Assembly (NCBI RefSeq): GCF_001189965.1
Contig: NZ_LFLU01000016.1
Span: 58,202-122,201, forward strand
Reading direction: 5' to 3'
Origin: Herbaspirillum rhizosphaerae
Lineage (GTDB): Bacteria; Pseudomonadota; Gammaproteobacteria; Burkholderiales; Burkholderiaceae_D
DNA: 64,000 nt
Shown here: positions 25,158-34,879 of the stretch, in pieces
How the letters are laid out: the number at the start of each line of letters is the position of its first letter
Position numbering within the stretch: the first letter of the stretch is position 1
Translations under genes and position numbers: made by a program
Notes under the pieces: generated by a model
Told to the model about the DNA's origin: nothing
Database searches by the model: none
What the model saw: only the letters and a program-made list of their open reading frames with translations

Positions 25158-25521
25158 TCGACAATTCAGGAGTGAAGGGGTTCGCCGCACCGAAGCGGAG
25201 ATCGCTGCCGACGCCGGGTTCGCCGGCATCGTCGGCATGAGTCTCGCCGGGACGACGCGTCAGATGACGCTGTCCGCGCACAAGAGCGACGAAGGAACAA
25301 CGGTATTGCTGCTGCCGCCGCTGTATGAACCGCAATTGCTGAGCATGCATGCCGACGGCATGATCGTGCGCGGCTGGCAGCGTCTGTCGGGCAGCAAGAC
25401 CACGCCGGGGCCGACCTATTTGCAGGAGTGGCTGCTGACCTTCGTCGCCCAGCAACCGGGGCGTCCGCACGAACAGCGTGGATTGCAAGGGGCGCCGTTG
25501 CAACTGACGGAGGGAGATTAA
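25144..25521 (+). CDS. Small protein of unknown function behind an SOS box
   Basis: An open frame of up to 125 aa, not recognised. Its product has GTTVLLLPPLYEPQLLSMHADGMIVRGWQRL and ends with TYLQEWLLTFVAQQPG, predicted soluble with beta-strand character and no signal peptide. The first ATG (25144) lies inside the LexA box, upstream of the likely transcription start, so translation more probably begins downstream. The next in-frame ATG is at 25237 (94 aa), where it overlaps a TGA as ATGA, and no good ribosome binding site precedes it. DNA-damage induction is inferred from the box. It ends 54 bp before the convergent lactonase gene. Confidence 0.55.
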   Translation: MYSIIRQFRSEGVRRTEAEIAADAGFAGIVGMSLAGTTRQMTLSAHKSDEGTTVLLLPPLYEPQLLSMHADGMIVRGWQRLSGSKTTPGPTYLQEWLLTFVAQQPGRPHEQRGLQGAPLQLTEGD

Positions 25522-25575
25522 TACCTGACAACTGAAGCCGGCCCCCTGCCTTAACAGCATCTTCCGATCCGGCCA

Positions 25576-26448
25576 TCAGCCGGCGATGCCATAGCAGCGC
25601 GCCGCCGCGCCGCCCCATAGCTGCGCCTGCTCGTCCTCGCTCAGATTGGCGGCGGACCAGTCGGCCACCAGCTGCGCCACTTGTTCATACGACGCCGCCA
25701 GCAGACACACCGGCCAATCCGAACCGAACATCAGGCGTTGCGGACCGAATGCTTCCAGCGCGGTGTCGAGACAGATACGGATATGTTCATAGTCGCTTTG
25801 CTGCAGACCCGCCTGCCAGTCGGCTTCGGTAACGAGGCCGGACAGTTTGCAGGCGACGTGCGGCAGTTTTCCCAGCGCCAGCAATTCTTTTTTCCAGCGC
25901 GCCAATGCGGCATCGCTCTGCGCAAATTCGCGCAGCGCCGGTTTGCCGAGATGATCCAGCACCAGCCAGTGCTTGTCATGACGGGCGCAGAAGGCTTGCG
26001 TGTCGGCCAACTGACGCTCGAACACCAGCACGTCGTAGACGTAATTCTTCGCTTGCAACAAACTGACGCCGCGATTGAAACCGGCATGCTCAAGGAAGGC
26101 GCGCGCGTCGGCCTCGTCCTGCACCTGATGGCGGAAACCGACCAGCTTGTCGCCGGCATGCCATTCGGACAGACGCTCTTCCAGGTCGGCGACGGTGAGG
26201 TTTTCCCAGCCGACGACGCCGGCGATCCAGTCGGTGTCTTTTGCCAGGCTGAGCAGGAAGCGCGTTTCTTCGCGGCCCGAGCGCGCCTGCACGGCGATGG
26301 TGGCGGCAATGTCATGCTCGCGCAGAATCGGCTGCAGGTCGGCAGGCAGTTTGTCTTGCGCCAGCACGTCCATGCCGGCGCCTATCCAGGGGTAATCTTC
26401 AGCGCGATAGCGCCAAAAATGCTGATGTGCGTCGATGCGCAGTGTCAT
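25576..26448 (-). CDS. L-fuconolactonase-like amidohydrolase
   Basis: A 290-aa amidohydrolase-2 family protein, expected to open L-fucono-lactone to L-fuconate in the cytoplasm. The metal motif HQHFW is at residues 7-11 (in DAHQHFWRYR), VLDHLGKP is in the middle, and FGSDWPVCLL near the C-terminus carries the catalytic Asp. The ATG at 26448 begins MTLRIDAHQHFW, the usual start for the family. It is the last gene of the fucose operon; the dehydrogenase and dehydratase of the same pathway lie upstream on the same strand. Confidence 0.85.
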   Translation of the reverse strand: MTLRIDAHQHFWRYRAEDYPWIGAGMDVLAQDKLPADLQPILREHDIAATIAVQARSGREETRFLLSLAKDTDWIAGVVGWENLTVADLEERLSEWHAGDKLVGFRHQVQDEADARAFLEHAGFNRGVSLLQAKNYVYDVLVFERQLADTQAFCARHDKHWLVLDHLGKPALREFAQSDAALARWKKELLALGKLPHVACKLSGLVTEADWQAGLQQSDYEHIRICLDTALEAFGPQRLMFGSDWPVCLLAASYEQVAQLVADWSAANLSEDEQAQLWGGAAARCYGIAG

Positions 26449-26480
26449 GATTTTCGTTAATTCAGAACGTAGAAATGAAA

Positions 26481-26522
26481 ATGCCGGCTGGTACTCGCAG
26501 ATCCACGAATACAAGCCGGCAT
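26481..26522 (-). repeat. Hairpin between binding-protein gene and lactonase gene
   Basis: ATGCCGGCT (26481-26489) pairs with AGCCGGCAT (26514-26522) over a 24-base loop in the short gap between the sugar-binding protein gene and the lactonase gene. It could stabilise the upstream mRNA or attenuate read-through; no U-run is present. Confidence 0.4.
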
Positions 26523-26568
26523 CGGATCCTCAATTGATCACGCGACTATCTGAGTGACTAACTGCAGA

Positions 26569-27510
26569 TCAGTCGTACAACACGGCCGCGATCTTCGGAT
26601 CGGCGATGTTGCCCTTGTCGTACCAGTAAAAGCCGGTGTCGATGATCTTCGGCAGCTTCTCGCCCTTGAGCGCCTTCACTGCCGCCTCGACGGTCTTGTA
26701 GCCGATGCCGACCGGATTTTGCGTGATCGCGCCGGCCATCTGGCCGTCGCGGATCGCATCCTTCTGCTGCTTGCCGGAGTCGAAGCCGACAATGACGACC
26801 TTGCGCTTCATTTCCTTGGCGCCGTTCAGCACGCCGATGGCCGAACCTTCATTGGTGCCGAAAGCGCCCTTGAGTTTCGGATAAGCCTGCAGGATGGACT
26901 TGGTGACTTCGGTCGACTTCAACTGATCGCCTGCGCCGTATTGAATGCTGACGATCTTGATCTTCGGATAAGCCGACTTGATGCGATCGACAAAGCCATC
27001 GCGACGGTCGATGCCGGTGCGGCTGGTCTGGTCGTGGGCCACCACGGCGACTTCGCCTTCCTTGCCAATCAGTTCCGCCATCTTGTCGGCGGCCAATGCG
27101 GCGGCGGCCTTGTTGTCGGTGGTGGCAGTCGTCACGGGAATATCGCTGTCGACGCCGGAGTCAAATGCGACCACCGGAATCTTGGCGGCTTGCGCCTTCT
27201 TCAGCAGCGGCAGCGCTGCCTTGCTGTCGAGCGCGGCGAAGCCGATCGCTTGCGGCTTCTTCGCCAGCGCAGCGGACAACATGTCGATCTGCTTGTCGAC
27301 CATGGCTTCGGTTTCCGGACCTTCGAAGGTCACCTTGACCTTGTAGTCGGCCGCAGCCTGGTTGGCGCCGGCCTTCACGGCTTGCCAGAACTGATGCTGG
27401 AAGCCCTTGGAAATCAGCGGAATGTAGACGTCTTCAGCGTGTGCAACGCTGCCCAGGCCCATGGCGAAAGTCAAACCGATGGCAATGTTGTGTGCTCTTC
27501 TCTTTATCAT
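26569..27510 (-). CDS. Sugar ABC transporter substrate-binding protein (RbsB-like)
   Basis: A 313-aa periplasmic binding protein of the RbsB type with a signal peptide ending SVAHA. The mature part starts EDVYIPLISKGFQHQFWQAVKAG and contains DKQIDMLSAAL, IPVVAFDSGVDSD, GAFGTNEGSAIGVL and VVIVGFDSGKQQKDAI, all typical. AAGGAG lies 8 bases before the ATG. It follows the permease gene after a REP-like repeat. Operon context points to L-fucose or a related 6-deoxysugar as ligand; this is inferred. Confidence 0.9.
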   Translation of the reverse strand: MIKRRAHNIAIGLTFAMGLGSVAHAEDVYIPLISKGFQHQFWQAVKAGANQAAADYKVKVTFEGPETEAMVDKQIDMLSAALAKKPQAIGFAALDSKAALPLLKKAQAAKIPVVAFDSGVDSDIPVTTATTDNKAAAALAADKMAELIGKEGEVAVVAHDQTSRTGIDRRDGFVDRIKSAYPKIKIVSIQYGAGDQLKSTEVTKSILQAYPKLKGAFGTNEGSAIGVLNGAKEMKRKVVIVGFDSGKQQKDAIRDGQMAGAITQNPVGIGYKTVEAAVKALKGEKLPKIIDTGFYWYDKGNIADPKIAAVLYD

Positions 27511-27596
27511 TTTTAAGTCTCCTTGGTGAGTGTAAAAACAGCGGGGGTAAGGCTAATGCCGTTCAGCTGAGCGTGAATATCATTGTCCACTTTGAC

Positions 27597-27677
27597 TGTC
27601 GTCCTGACGAAAGTCAGGACCCAGCGTCGTACTGACCGTCTTCACGACACTGGGTCCCAGCGTCCGCTGGGACGACG
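27597..27677. repeat. REP-like palindromic repeat inside the fucose operon
   Basis: Two hairpins in a row: GTCCTGAC-GAAA-GTCAGGAC (27601-27620, perfect with a GAAA loop) and GTCCCAGCG/CGCTGGGAC (about 27653-27672). They are joined by ACCCAGCGTCG and GACACTGGG arms that also pair. The layout resembles dispersed intergenic repeats in proteobacteria. It separates the permease gene from the binding-protein gene on one transcript. Confidence 0.65.
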
Positions 27678-27737
27678 GCGAGGAAAATAGACTTAACTGA
27701 AATGCATTACGGGGTAAGAAATGTTTCCAACTTTCTT

Positions 27738-28784
27738 TTATTGCCGGCGGCGACGCAAGATATCCATGTACACGGCCAGAATGATGATCACGCCGGTAAC
27801 CACGGTCTGCCATTCCTGCGCCACCGACATGATGCGCAGACCGTTGATCAGCACGCTCATGATGAAGGCGCCGATGATGGTGCCGAGGATGGTGCCGGTG
27901 CCGCCCGAGAGCGAAGTGCCGCCGATCACCACGGCGGCGATCGCATCCAGTTCGTAGCCCTGGCCCAGCGCCGGCTGCGCCGAGTTCAGGCGCGAAGCGA
28001 TCAACAGGCCGGCGATGCCGCAGATGGCGCCGCTGACGGTATAGACCACGACTTTCCAGAAATCGACCTTGACGCCGGACAGGCGCAGCGCCTCTTCATT
28101 GCTGCCGAGCGCAAAGGTGTAGCGGCCGAACACGGTCTTGTTGAGGATGATGCCGGCGCCGATGGCGACCAGGAACAGGATCAGCACGGCGTTGGGAATA
28201 GGGAGCGCCGGAATCAGGTCGCCGATCAGCGACTCCTGCGAGATCTGCGAAAACGACGGCGTGTCGTTGAAGTAGATCGGCTTGGTGCCGGAGATCACCA
28301 GCGACAGGCCCTTCAGCAACATCATCATGCCCAGCGTGGCGATGAAGGGCGGCACCTTGAGCTTGGCGATCAGCATGCCGGACGACCAGCCGCACAATGC
28401 ACCGAAGAAGATCGCGGCGAAGATGCCGAAGTAAATCGGCAAACCCCAGTAGGTCAGGAACACGCCGGCCATCACCGCGCAAAAGGTCATCATGGTGCCG
28501 ACCGACAGGTCGATGCCGGCGGTGATGATGACGAAGGTACACGCGATTGCCAGCACGCCGTTGACAGCGGTCGATTGCAGGATGCTGACCAGATTGTCGA
28601 CCTGCAAGAAGTTCTCGTTGGCGAAGCTGAAGAACACCACCAGCGCCAGCAGGCTGGCAAAGGCCAGCAGCTTTTGCCGCGTGGAGGGATGGAACAGGCG
28701 CGCGCGCAGGCTGCCGGCGCCGGTTTCTGAAACCGGTGTGGATGTCATGGTCAGGTTCGCTTGAGGATGGGGATTGGTTGCCAT
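27738..28784 (-). CDS. Sugar ABC transporter permease (RbsC-like)
   Basis: A 348-aa inner-membrane permease with about eight to ten transmembrane segments. The family signatures are ITAGIDLSVGTMM near residue 95 and the C-terminal AAVVIGGTSLSGGTGTILGT. The ATG at 28784 (MATNPHP) has GAAGAAG upstream; a longer open frame runs back inside the ATPase gene and is rejected. It starts 11 bases after the ATPase stop. With the ATPase and the RbsB-like protein it makes a complete importer, presumably for L-fucose. Confidence 0.9.
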   Translation of the reverse strand: MATNPHPQANLTMTSTPVSETGAGSLRARLFHPSTRQKLLAFASLLALVVFFSFANENFLQVDNLVSILQSTAVNGVLAIACTFVIITAGIDLSVGTMMTFCAVMAGVFLTYWGLPIYFGIFAAIFFGALCGWSSGMLIAKLKVPPFIATLGMMMLLKGLSLVISGTKPIYFNDTPSFSQISQESLIGDLIPALPIPNAVLILFLVAIGAGIILNKTVFGRYTFALGSNEEALRLSGVKVDFWKVVVYTVSGAICGIAGLLIASRLNSAQPALGQGYELDAIAAVVIGGTSLSGGTGTILGTIIGAFIMSVLINGLRIMSVAQEWQTVVTGVIIILAVYMDILRRRRQ

Positions 28785-28795
28785 GGTCGTCTTCT

Positions 28796-30379
28796 TCAAT
28801 GTGTGGTGGTAGCAGCGGTCGCAGCAGTAGCAGCAGTAGCAGCGACGGCGGAAGGTCGCTGTGTCGCCAGTTGCATGATTTTTTCCTGCGAGGCTTCGGC
28901 CGCGCTGAGCTCGCCGGTGATGCGGCCTTCGCACATCACCAGCACGCGATGGCTCATGCGCAGCACTTCCGGCAGCTCGGACGAAATCATGACGATGGCC
29001 TTGCCTTGTTCCGCCAGGGCGTTGATCAGTTTGTAGATTTCGCTCTTGGCGCCGATGTCGATACCGCGCGTCGGCTCGTCGAAAAACAGGATGTCGCAGT
29101 CGCGCAGCAGCCATTTGGCGATCACGATCTTTTGCTGGTTGCCGCCGGAGAGCAGCCGCGCAGGCTGGTCGATGGACGGCGTCTTGATCGCGAGCTGGCG
29201 CACATAGCTTTGCGCGGTGCTGCGAATCGCCGCCTGGTCGAGGAACAAGCCTTTCTTCAGGAAACGGTTCATGCTCGACATGACAACATTGGCCTTCACA
29301 TCGAGGCCGGTGGCCAGGCCGAAATGCTTGCGATCTTCCGACAGGTAGCCGATGCCGTGCGCGACGGCATCGGACGGCGACCTGATCACGGCCTTGCCGC
29401 CGTGGATGAAAATCTCGCCGGCTTCCAGCGGATCGGCGCCGAAGATGGCGCGCGCGACCTCGGTGCGGCCTGCGCCCATCAGCCCGGCGAAACCGAGGAT
29501 CTCGCCCTTGCGCAGCTGGAAGCTGACGTCGCGAATGGCATGGCCGCGCGACAGGCCTTTGACTTCCAGCACGACCTTGTTGTCGCCGGCGTTGGCCACC
29601 ACCGGGCCGGCGCTGTCGAGCTGGCGGCCGACCATCATGCCGATGATGGTGTCGATCGGTGTTTCTTCGGTGGGGACGGTGGCGATGTATTTGCCGTCGC
29701 GCATCACGGTGACGCGGTTGGAAATGCGGCGCAGCTCGTCCATCTTGTGCGAGATGTAGACGATGCCGACGCCCTGCGCCTGCAGGTCGCGGATGATGCG
29801 GAACAGTTCGTCGATCTCGGCGTTGTTGAGCGCGGCGGTCGGTTCGTCCATGATCAGCACGCGCGAGTTGAACGACAGCGCCTTGGCGATTTCCACCATC
29901 TGCTGCCTGGCGACGGTCAGTTCGCCAACCTTGGTGCGCGGGTCGAGCTTGAGGCGCATGCGCTCGAAGATCTTGGCAGTCTGGCGATTCAGCGTCTCTT
30001 CGTCGAGGAACACGCCGAAGCGGCCGCGCGGCTCGCGTCCGATGAAGATGTTTTGCGCGGCGCTGAGATGATTCATCAGGTTGAGTTCCTGATGGATGAT
30101 GCCGATGCCGAGCTCTTGCGCCGCACGCGGACCGTCGATGGCGACTTCCTTGCCGTCGACGAAGATCTGGCCTTCATCCTTCTGATATACGCCCGACAAA
30201 ATCTTCATCAGCGTCGATTTGCCGGCGCCGTTTTCGCCCATGAGCGCGTGGACTTCTCCGGGCAGCAAATCCAGCTGGCAATTGTCCAGCGCCAGCACGC
30301 CGGGGAAGCGCTTGGTCACGTTGCGCAAGCGGATCAGGTATCCCGATTCGTTTGCGGTCTCTGTTTGTTCTGATTGCAT
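28796..30379 (-). CDS. Sugar ABC transporter ATPase (RbsA/XylG-like, tandem ABC domains)
   Basis: A 527-aa protein with two ABC domains. The first has Walker [10 protein letters not shown] near residue 50, an atypical signature ([13 protein letters not shown]) and [11 protein letters not shown]. The second has the degenerate GLMGAGRTE and a complete [15 protein letters not shown] with [12 protein letters not shown]. The ATG has GAGGCAGG close upstream. The C-terminus is an unusual Ala/Thr tail ([15 protein letters not shown]) encoded by repeated GCN/ACN codons. It would power import of a 6-deoxysugar with the adjacent permease and binding protein. Confidence 0.92.
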   Translation of the reverse strand: MQSEQTETANESGYLIRLRNVTKRFPGVLALDNCQLDLLPGEVHALMGENGAGKSTLMKILSGVYQKDEGQIFVDGKEVAIDGPRAAQELGIGIIHQELNLMNHLSAAQNIFIGREPRGRFGVFLDEETLNRQTAKIFERMRLKLDPRTKVGELTVARQQMVEIAKALSFNSRVLIMDEPTAALNNAEIDELFRIIRDLQAQGVGIVYISHKMDELRRISNRVTVMRDGKYIATVPTEETPIDTIIGMMVGRQLDSAGPVVANAGDNKVVLEVKGLSRGHAIRDVSFQLRKGEILGFAGLMGAGRTEVARAIFGADPLEAGEIFIHGGKAVIRSPSDAVAHGIGYLSEDRKHFGLATGLDVKANVVMSSMNRFLKKGLFLDQAAIRSTAQSYVRQLAIKTPSIDQPARLLSGGNQQKIVIAKWLLRDCDILFFDEPTRGIDIGAKSEIYKLINALAEQGKAIVMISSELPEVLRMSHRVLVMCEGRITGELSAAEASQEKIMQLATQRPSAVAATAATAATAATTTH

Positions 30380-30482
30380 ACCTGCCTCATTGATGCAAAC
30401 CAGCCTTGTTATCTTGATCGGCTGTGTTGTGTATTTCGCTACTATGTTACGTTCACTTGCCTCACTGCTGACTGCGCATTGC

Positions 30483-30821
30483 TCACTGATTATCGAGATC
30501 GAAGATCCTCGTCATCGGCATCCATTTCTCTCCTTGCGGCGTCCACGGCGTCGGCGCCTGGAATTGCCACATCAAGGCTTCCCATTCCTGCACTTTGGGA
30601 TCGTCCTGCATGGCCTGGGCCATGGCTGCGGCGTCATAGATGGCGTCGTCGGTTTCCATGATCATCGTCATGCGCGTGCCGAGACGGTAGATCTCCATTC
30701 CCGTCACGCCGTTGGCGCGCAGATGTGCAGCAATCTCCGGCCAGATCTTGCGGTGATGCTCTTCGTAACGCGCGATCAGGGCCGCGTCGTCTTTCAGGTC
30801 GAGTGCCAGGCAGTAACGCAT
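30483..30821 (-). CDS. L-rhamnose mutarotase-family protein (fucose pathway)
   Basis: A 112-aa RhaM-type mutarotase that would interconvert alpha and beta anomers of a 6-deoxy-hexose. It carries [16 protein letters not shown] near residue 20 (active-site His), METDD and the Trp-rich C-terminal segment [29 protein letters not shown] precedes the ATG. It is 10 bp downstream of the fucose dehydrogenase gene, so its substrate here is probably L-fucose rather than L-rhamnose. Confidence 0.85.
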   Translation of the reverse strand: MRYCLALDLKDDAALIARYEEHHRKIWPEIAAHLRANGVTGMEIYRLGTRMTMIMETDDAIYDAAAMAQAMQDDPKVQEWEALMWQFQAPTPWTPQGEKWMPMTRIFDLDNQ

Positions 30822-30831
30822 CGCTCGCCCC

Positions 30832-31623
<792 letters not shown>

Positions 31624-31646
31624 TTATTTTTTATCTTGTTTCTTGC

Positions 31647-32924
31647 TCAGCCGCGGAAGCGATATTGCTCCAGCGATTCGGGTTTCATCGTAATCGAAAA
31701 GCCCGGCGCGGTCGGCGGCATGTAGGCCGCTCCTTTGACCACGCAGGCATCGATAAAGTGCTCATGCAGGTGATCGACGTATTCGGTCACGCGTCCCTCG
31801 GTGGTGCCGGCGATGCAGACGTAGTCGATCATCGACAGATGCTGCACGTACTCACACAGGCCGACGCCGCCGGCGTGCGGGCAGACCGGCAGCTTGTACT
31901 TGGCGGCCATCAGCATGACCGCGAGGATTTCATTGACGCCGCCGAGACGGCAGGAGTCGATCTGCACTACATCGATCGCGCCGCGCATGATGAATTGCTT
32001 GAACAGCACGCGGTTCTGGCACATCTCGCCGGTGGCGACCTTGACCGCGCCGATGCCTGCGCGGATCTTGCGATGGCCTTCAACGTCGTCCGGGCTGGTC
32101 GGCTCTTCGATGAACCATGGCTTGGCGAAGGCCAGTTCGTTGACCCAGGCGATGGCCTGGTCGACTTCCCACACCTGGTTGGCGTCGATCATCAGATGAC
32201 GCTCCGGACCGATGACTTCACGCGCGATGCTGACGCGGCGCTTGTCGTCGGCGAGGTCGCGGCCGACCTTCAGCTTGATGTGATTGAAACCGCCGTCGAT
32301 GGCCTCCTGGCACAGGCGGCGCAGCTTGGCGTCGTCGTAGCCGAGCCAGCCGGCCGAGGTGGTGTAGCAGGGATAGCCGTTCTGTTCCAGCAGGCGGATG
32401 CGCTCGGCCTTGCCGGGCGCCTGAGCGCGCAGCAGCGCCAGCGCTTCTTCCGGCGTGATGCAGTCGGTGAGGTAGCGGAAATCGATGCAGCGCACGAGTT
32501 CTTCCGGCGACATGTCGGCCACCAGTTTCCACAGCGGTTTGCCTTCGGCCTTGGCCCACAGATCCCAGACCGCATTGACGACCGCGCCGGTGGCGAGATG
32601 GATCGCGCCCTTGTCCGGACCGATCCAGCGCAACTGGCTGTCGGATGTGATGTAACGCCAGAAACGGCCCATGTCTGCGCTGACCCAGTCGAGGTCGAGG
32701 CCGACCACCAGATGCTCCATGGCCTGGATGGCGGCGCAGCAGATCTCGTTGCCGCGGCCGATGGTGAAGGTCAGGCCATGGCCTTCGAGGCCGGGCTTGT
32801 CGGTTTCGAGGATGACGTAGGCGGCCGAGTAGTCCGGATCCGGATTCATGGCGTCCGAGCCGTCGAGCGTCTTGGAAGTCGGGAAACGTACGTCCAGTAC
32901 GCGCATGGAGGTGATCTTGGTCAT
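31647..32924 (-). CDS. L-fuconate dehydratase
   Basis: A 425-aa enolase-superfamily acid-sugar dehydratase, expected to convert L-fuconate to 2-keto-3-deoxy-L-fuconate. The start MTKITSMRVLDVRFPTSKTLDGSDAMN, the HIKLKVG lysine motif near residue 220, the metal ligands in DANQVW, EEPTSPDD and GEMCQNR, and the CPHAGGVGLCEYVQHLS His motif all match fuconate dehydratases. I chose the ATG at 32924; the frame opens at a TTG 12 bases earlier. It is the promoter-proximal gene of the fucose operon and diverges from the porin gene. The next pathway enzyme (keto-deoxy-fuconate dehydrogenase or aldolase) is not in the window. Confidence 0.9.
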   Translation of the reverse strand: MTKITSMRVLDVRFPTSKTLDGSDAMNPDPDYSAAYVILETDKPGLEGHGLTFTIGRGNEICCAAIQAMEHLVVGLDLDWVSADMGRFWRYITSDSQLRWIGPDKGAIHLATGAVVNAVWDLWAKAEGKPLWKLVADMSPEELVRCIDFRYLTDCITPEEALALLRAQAPGKAERIRLLEQNGYPCYTTSAGWLGYDDAKLRRLCQEAIDGGFNHIKLKVGRDLADDKRRVSIAREVIGPERHLMIDANQVWEVDQAIAWVNELAFAKPWFIEEPTSPDDVEGHRKIRAGIGAVKVATGEMCQNRVLFKQFIMRGAIDVVQIDSCRLGGVNEILAVMLMAAKYKLPVCPHAGGVGLCEYVQHLSMIDYVCIAGTTEGRVTEYVDHLHEHFIDACVVKGAAYMPPTAPGFSITMKPESLEQYRFRG

Positions 32925-33486
32925 CGTCGCTGTCAAAGGTAATGGAGTGAAATCGGTTCAGTGCCTGGCTAGGGAGCACCGCACGGATCAACGAGATCGG
33001 GGAACGAGATCGTACTGCGGCGAGCAGCGAGGACTTGCCCTGCCGTCGCTTCCGCCATCTCTTCAGGCTGTCGCGCCCGTCTCCGTCGTTGTCGTGCGTC
33101 GCCCGGCGCCGATTGTTCGGCGCAAGGCTGTGTCTTTTGCTGTGTGGCGATTATCACACGCAGTTTTAAATTCATCAATAAAATTTAATTTTATATTTGA
33201 GTTTACTTTGCTAATATCCAGTCGCTGAAGACTACATTGCTTTCATGTAGTTCACAGCGATAACCAATGTATGTCGATGAGATATCGAAATACAGATGGT
33301 TAAAAAGCAAGATTTCGCGACTCGACTCTATTAAAAATTCATTTTACAAATGAAAATTCAATATTAACAGGAGGAAATAACACATATCGCTTTTCATCGC
33401 CGCACCGCGGGCCGCCCGACTCCTGGGCCCGTGTCGATAACTAAAACAAACACGCAGTCACAACAACCATAAATACGGAGATTCTG
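32925..33486. other. 562-bp divergent control region, fucose operon / porin
   Basis: The interval is GC-rich near the fuconate dehydratase start and AT-rich from about 33170 to 33380. A 17-bp dyad ATAAAAT-TTA-ATTTTAT lies at 33178-33194. An AGGAGG at 33369-33374 has no start codon at a useful distance. No gene is called here. The dyad is a candidate target for the IclR regulator encoded beyond the porin. Confidence 0.5.
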
Positions 33487-34605
33487 ATGCAGACAAACAC
33501 ACTTACTGCTTGCAACAAGCATGGGCGCAACACATTCATCAACCAGAACAAGACCCGCGCCGTCGCCGGCGCCTTGCTCGCCTTCACAGGACTTGCCGGG
33601 CTTGCCGCCGGCAGCGCACATGCGCAAAGCAGCGTCACCATTTACGGCCGGGTCGACGCCGGCGTCGACTACCAATCCAACGTCGCCACCGGCAACGGCG
33701 GCAGCGGCAGCCTGTGGCGCGCCTCCGGAAATCAATGGGGCACCAGCATGATCGGCTTCAAGGGTACGGAAGATCTGGGCGGTGGGCTGAGCGCTTTCTT
33801 CCTGCTGGAATCCGGCTTCGATGCGACCAAGGGCTCGACCAACGGCTCAGCGTTGTTCAACCGCCGCTCCTACGTCGGCCTGGCCGGCAGCGCCGGTTCG
33901 CTCAAGCTCGGCAAGAACCTGTTCATCGACAACGACGTCTGGTTCCTGGATCCGACCGGCCAGCAGTTCATCGGTACGGCGACGCTGGTGCGCGGCCGCA
34001 ACTGGCAAGGCGCCGACAACGTGATCGAATACCAGACCCCCACCTGGGGCGGTTTCAACGCCACGGTGCAAACCAGCCTCGGCGAACAGGCCGGCTCGCT
34101 CACCAAGAAACGCAAGGACGGCGTCTCGCTGGTCTATGCCAACCAGACCGTCGAACTGCGCGCGATCTATGACGTGGTGCGCGACGCCAACGGCCGTTTT
34201 GTCGATGTCTTCGACACCTCCAAGGAGCTAATCCTGGGCGGCACGCTGACCATCGACAAGCTCAAGCTGTTCGCCGGCTATGAAAACCTGCGCGCACCGG
34301 ATGCAGCGGCGACGGCATCGGACAAGGCCAATCATTACTGGATCGGCGCCAACTACCAGGTGACGCCGGCGCTGACGCTGATCGGCTCGGTGTTCCGCGT
34401 GAACGTCAACAAGGGCGGCGGCAACGCCAATCTGTTCATGGCCGGCGCCAACTATTCGCTGTCGAAGCGCACGCTGCTGTATGTGGGCGCGGGTACGGTG
34501 CGCAACAGCAGCAATGCCAACTTCTCGGTGGAAGCGACTAATAACAATCCGTTGCCTGGACAAAACCAGAACGGGGCCTACGCCGGCATCAGCCACTCCT
34601 TCTAA
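33487..34605 (+). CDS. Gram-negative trimeric porin
   Basis: A 372-aa outer-membrane porin of the betaproteobacterial type. The mature part starts QSSVTIYGRVDAGVDYQSN and ends GISHSF with the C-terminal Phe needed for barrel assembly. Internal strands such as GFKGTEDLGGGLSAFFLLESGFD and RRSYVGLAGSAGSLKLGKN are diagnostic. The signal peptide is long (about 46 residues), with a polar stretch before the hydrophobic core; GGAG precedes the ATG. It is divergent from the fucose operon and may admit the sugar. Its TAA overlaps the first base of a palindromic element. Confidence 0.9.
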   Translation: MQTNTLTACNKHGRNTFINQNKTRAVAGALLAFTGLAGLAAGSAHAQSSVTIYGRVDAGVDYQSNVATGNGGSGSLWRASGNQWGTSMIGFKGTEDLGGGLSAFFLLESGFDATKGSTNGSALFNRRSYVGLAGSAGSLKLGKNLFIDNDVWFLDPTGQQFIGTATLVRGRNWQGADNVIEYQTPTWGGFNATVQTSLGEQAGSLTKKRKDGVSLVYANQTVELRAIYDVVRDANGRFVDVFDTSKELILGGTLTIDKLKLFAGYENLRAPDAAATASDKANHYWIGANYQVTPALTLIGSVFRVNVNKGGGNANLFMAGANYSLSKRTLLYVGAGTVRNSSNANFSVEATNNNPLPGQNQNGAYAGISHSF

Positions 34606-34746
34606 AACTTGTCTATGGGCCTACTGCGAGGCTGTGATCTGGCAGCGTGCGGTGCTCGGGATCCTCGTGTACTCAAGTACACTCCGGTCCCTGCGCTCCG
34701 GCCGCTACCAGCTGACAGCCTCTCGCTACGGCCCATAAACAAGTTT
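34605..34746. mobile_element. 142-bp imperfect palindromic element abutting the porin stop codon
   Basis: The ends AAACTTGTCTATGGGC (34605-34620) and GCCCATAAACAAGTTT (34731-34746) are inverted repeats with one mismatch in 16. Pairing continues inward (GAGGCTGT...GGCAGCG against CGCTACC...ACAGCCTC) to a central hairpin GTGTAC-TCAA-GTACAC. It has no coding potential. It could serve as a transcription stop after the porin. A short non-autonomous element is the likely origin; no target duplication is obvious. Confidence 0.6.
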
Positions 34747-34879
34747 GGAATTGGCGGACAAAGCATTCTTTGAAACCGGCAATCACTCATGAATATCGGT
34801 TTCAGAGATAAAATGCGAAATACTTCGAATTTGCGCAAACCCAAGCGGGTGCGTAGTGTCATCTTCCATCAGGCCAGCC

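Noticed and set aside
28736..30373. 545-codon plus-strand frame opposite the sugar ATPase
   Set aside because: Shadow of the two-domain ATPase; no recognisable motif.
32969..33178. 69-codon minus-strand frame upstream of fuconate dehydratase
   Set aside because: No family resemblance, no ribosome binding site and Arg-rich composition; treated as leader sequence.
33369..33374. AGGAGG motif in the porin leader
   Set aside because: A perfect Shine-Dalgarno sequence but no start codon at usable distance; the porin has its own site 110 bp further on.
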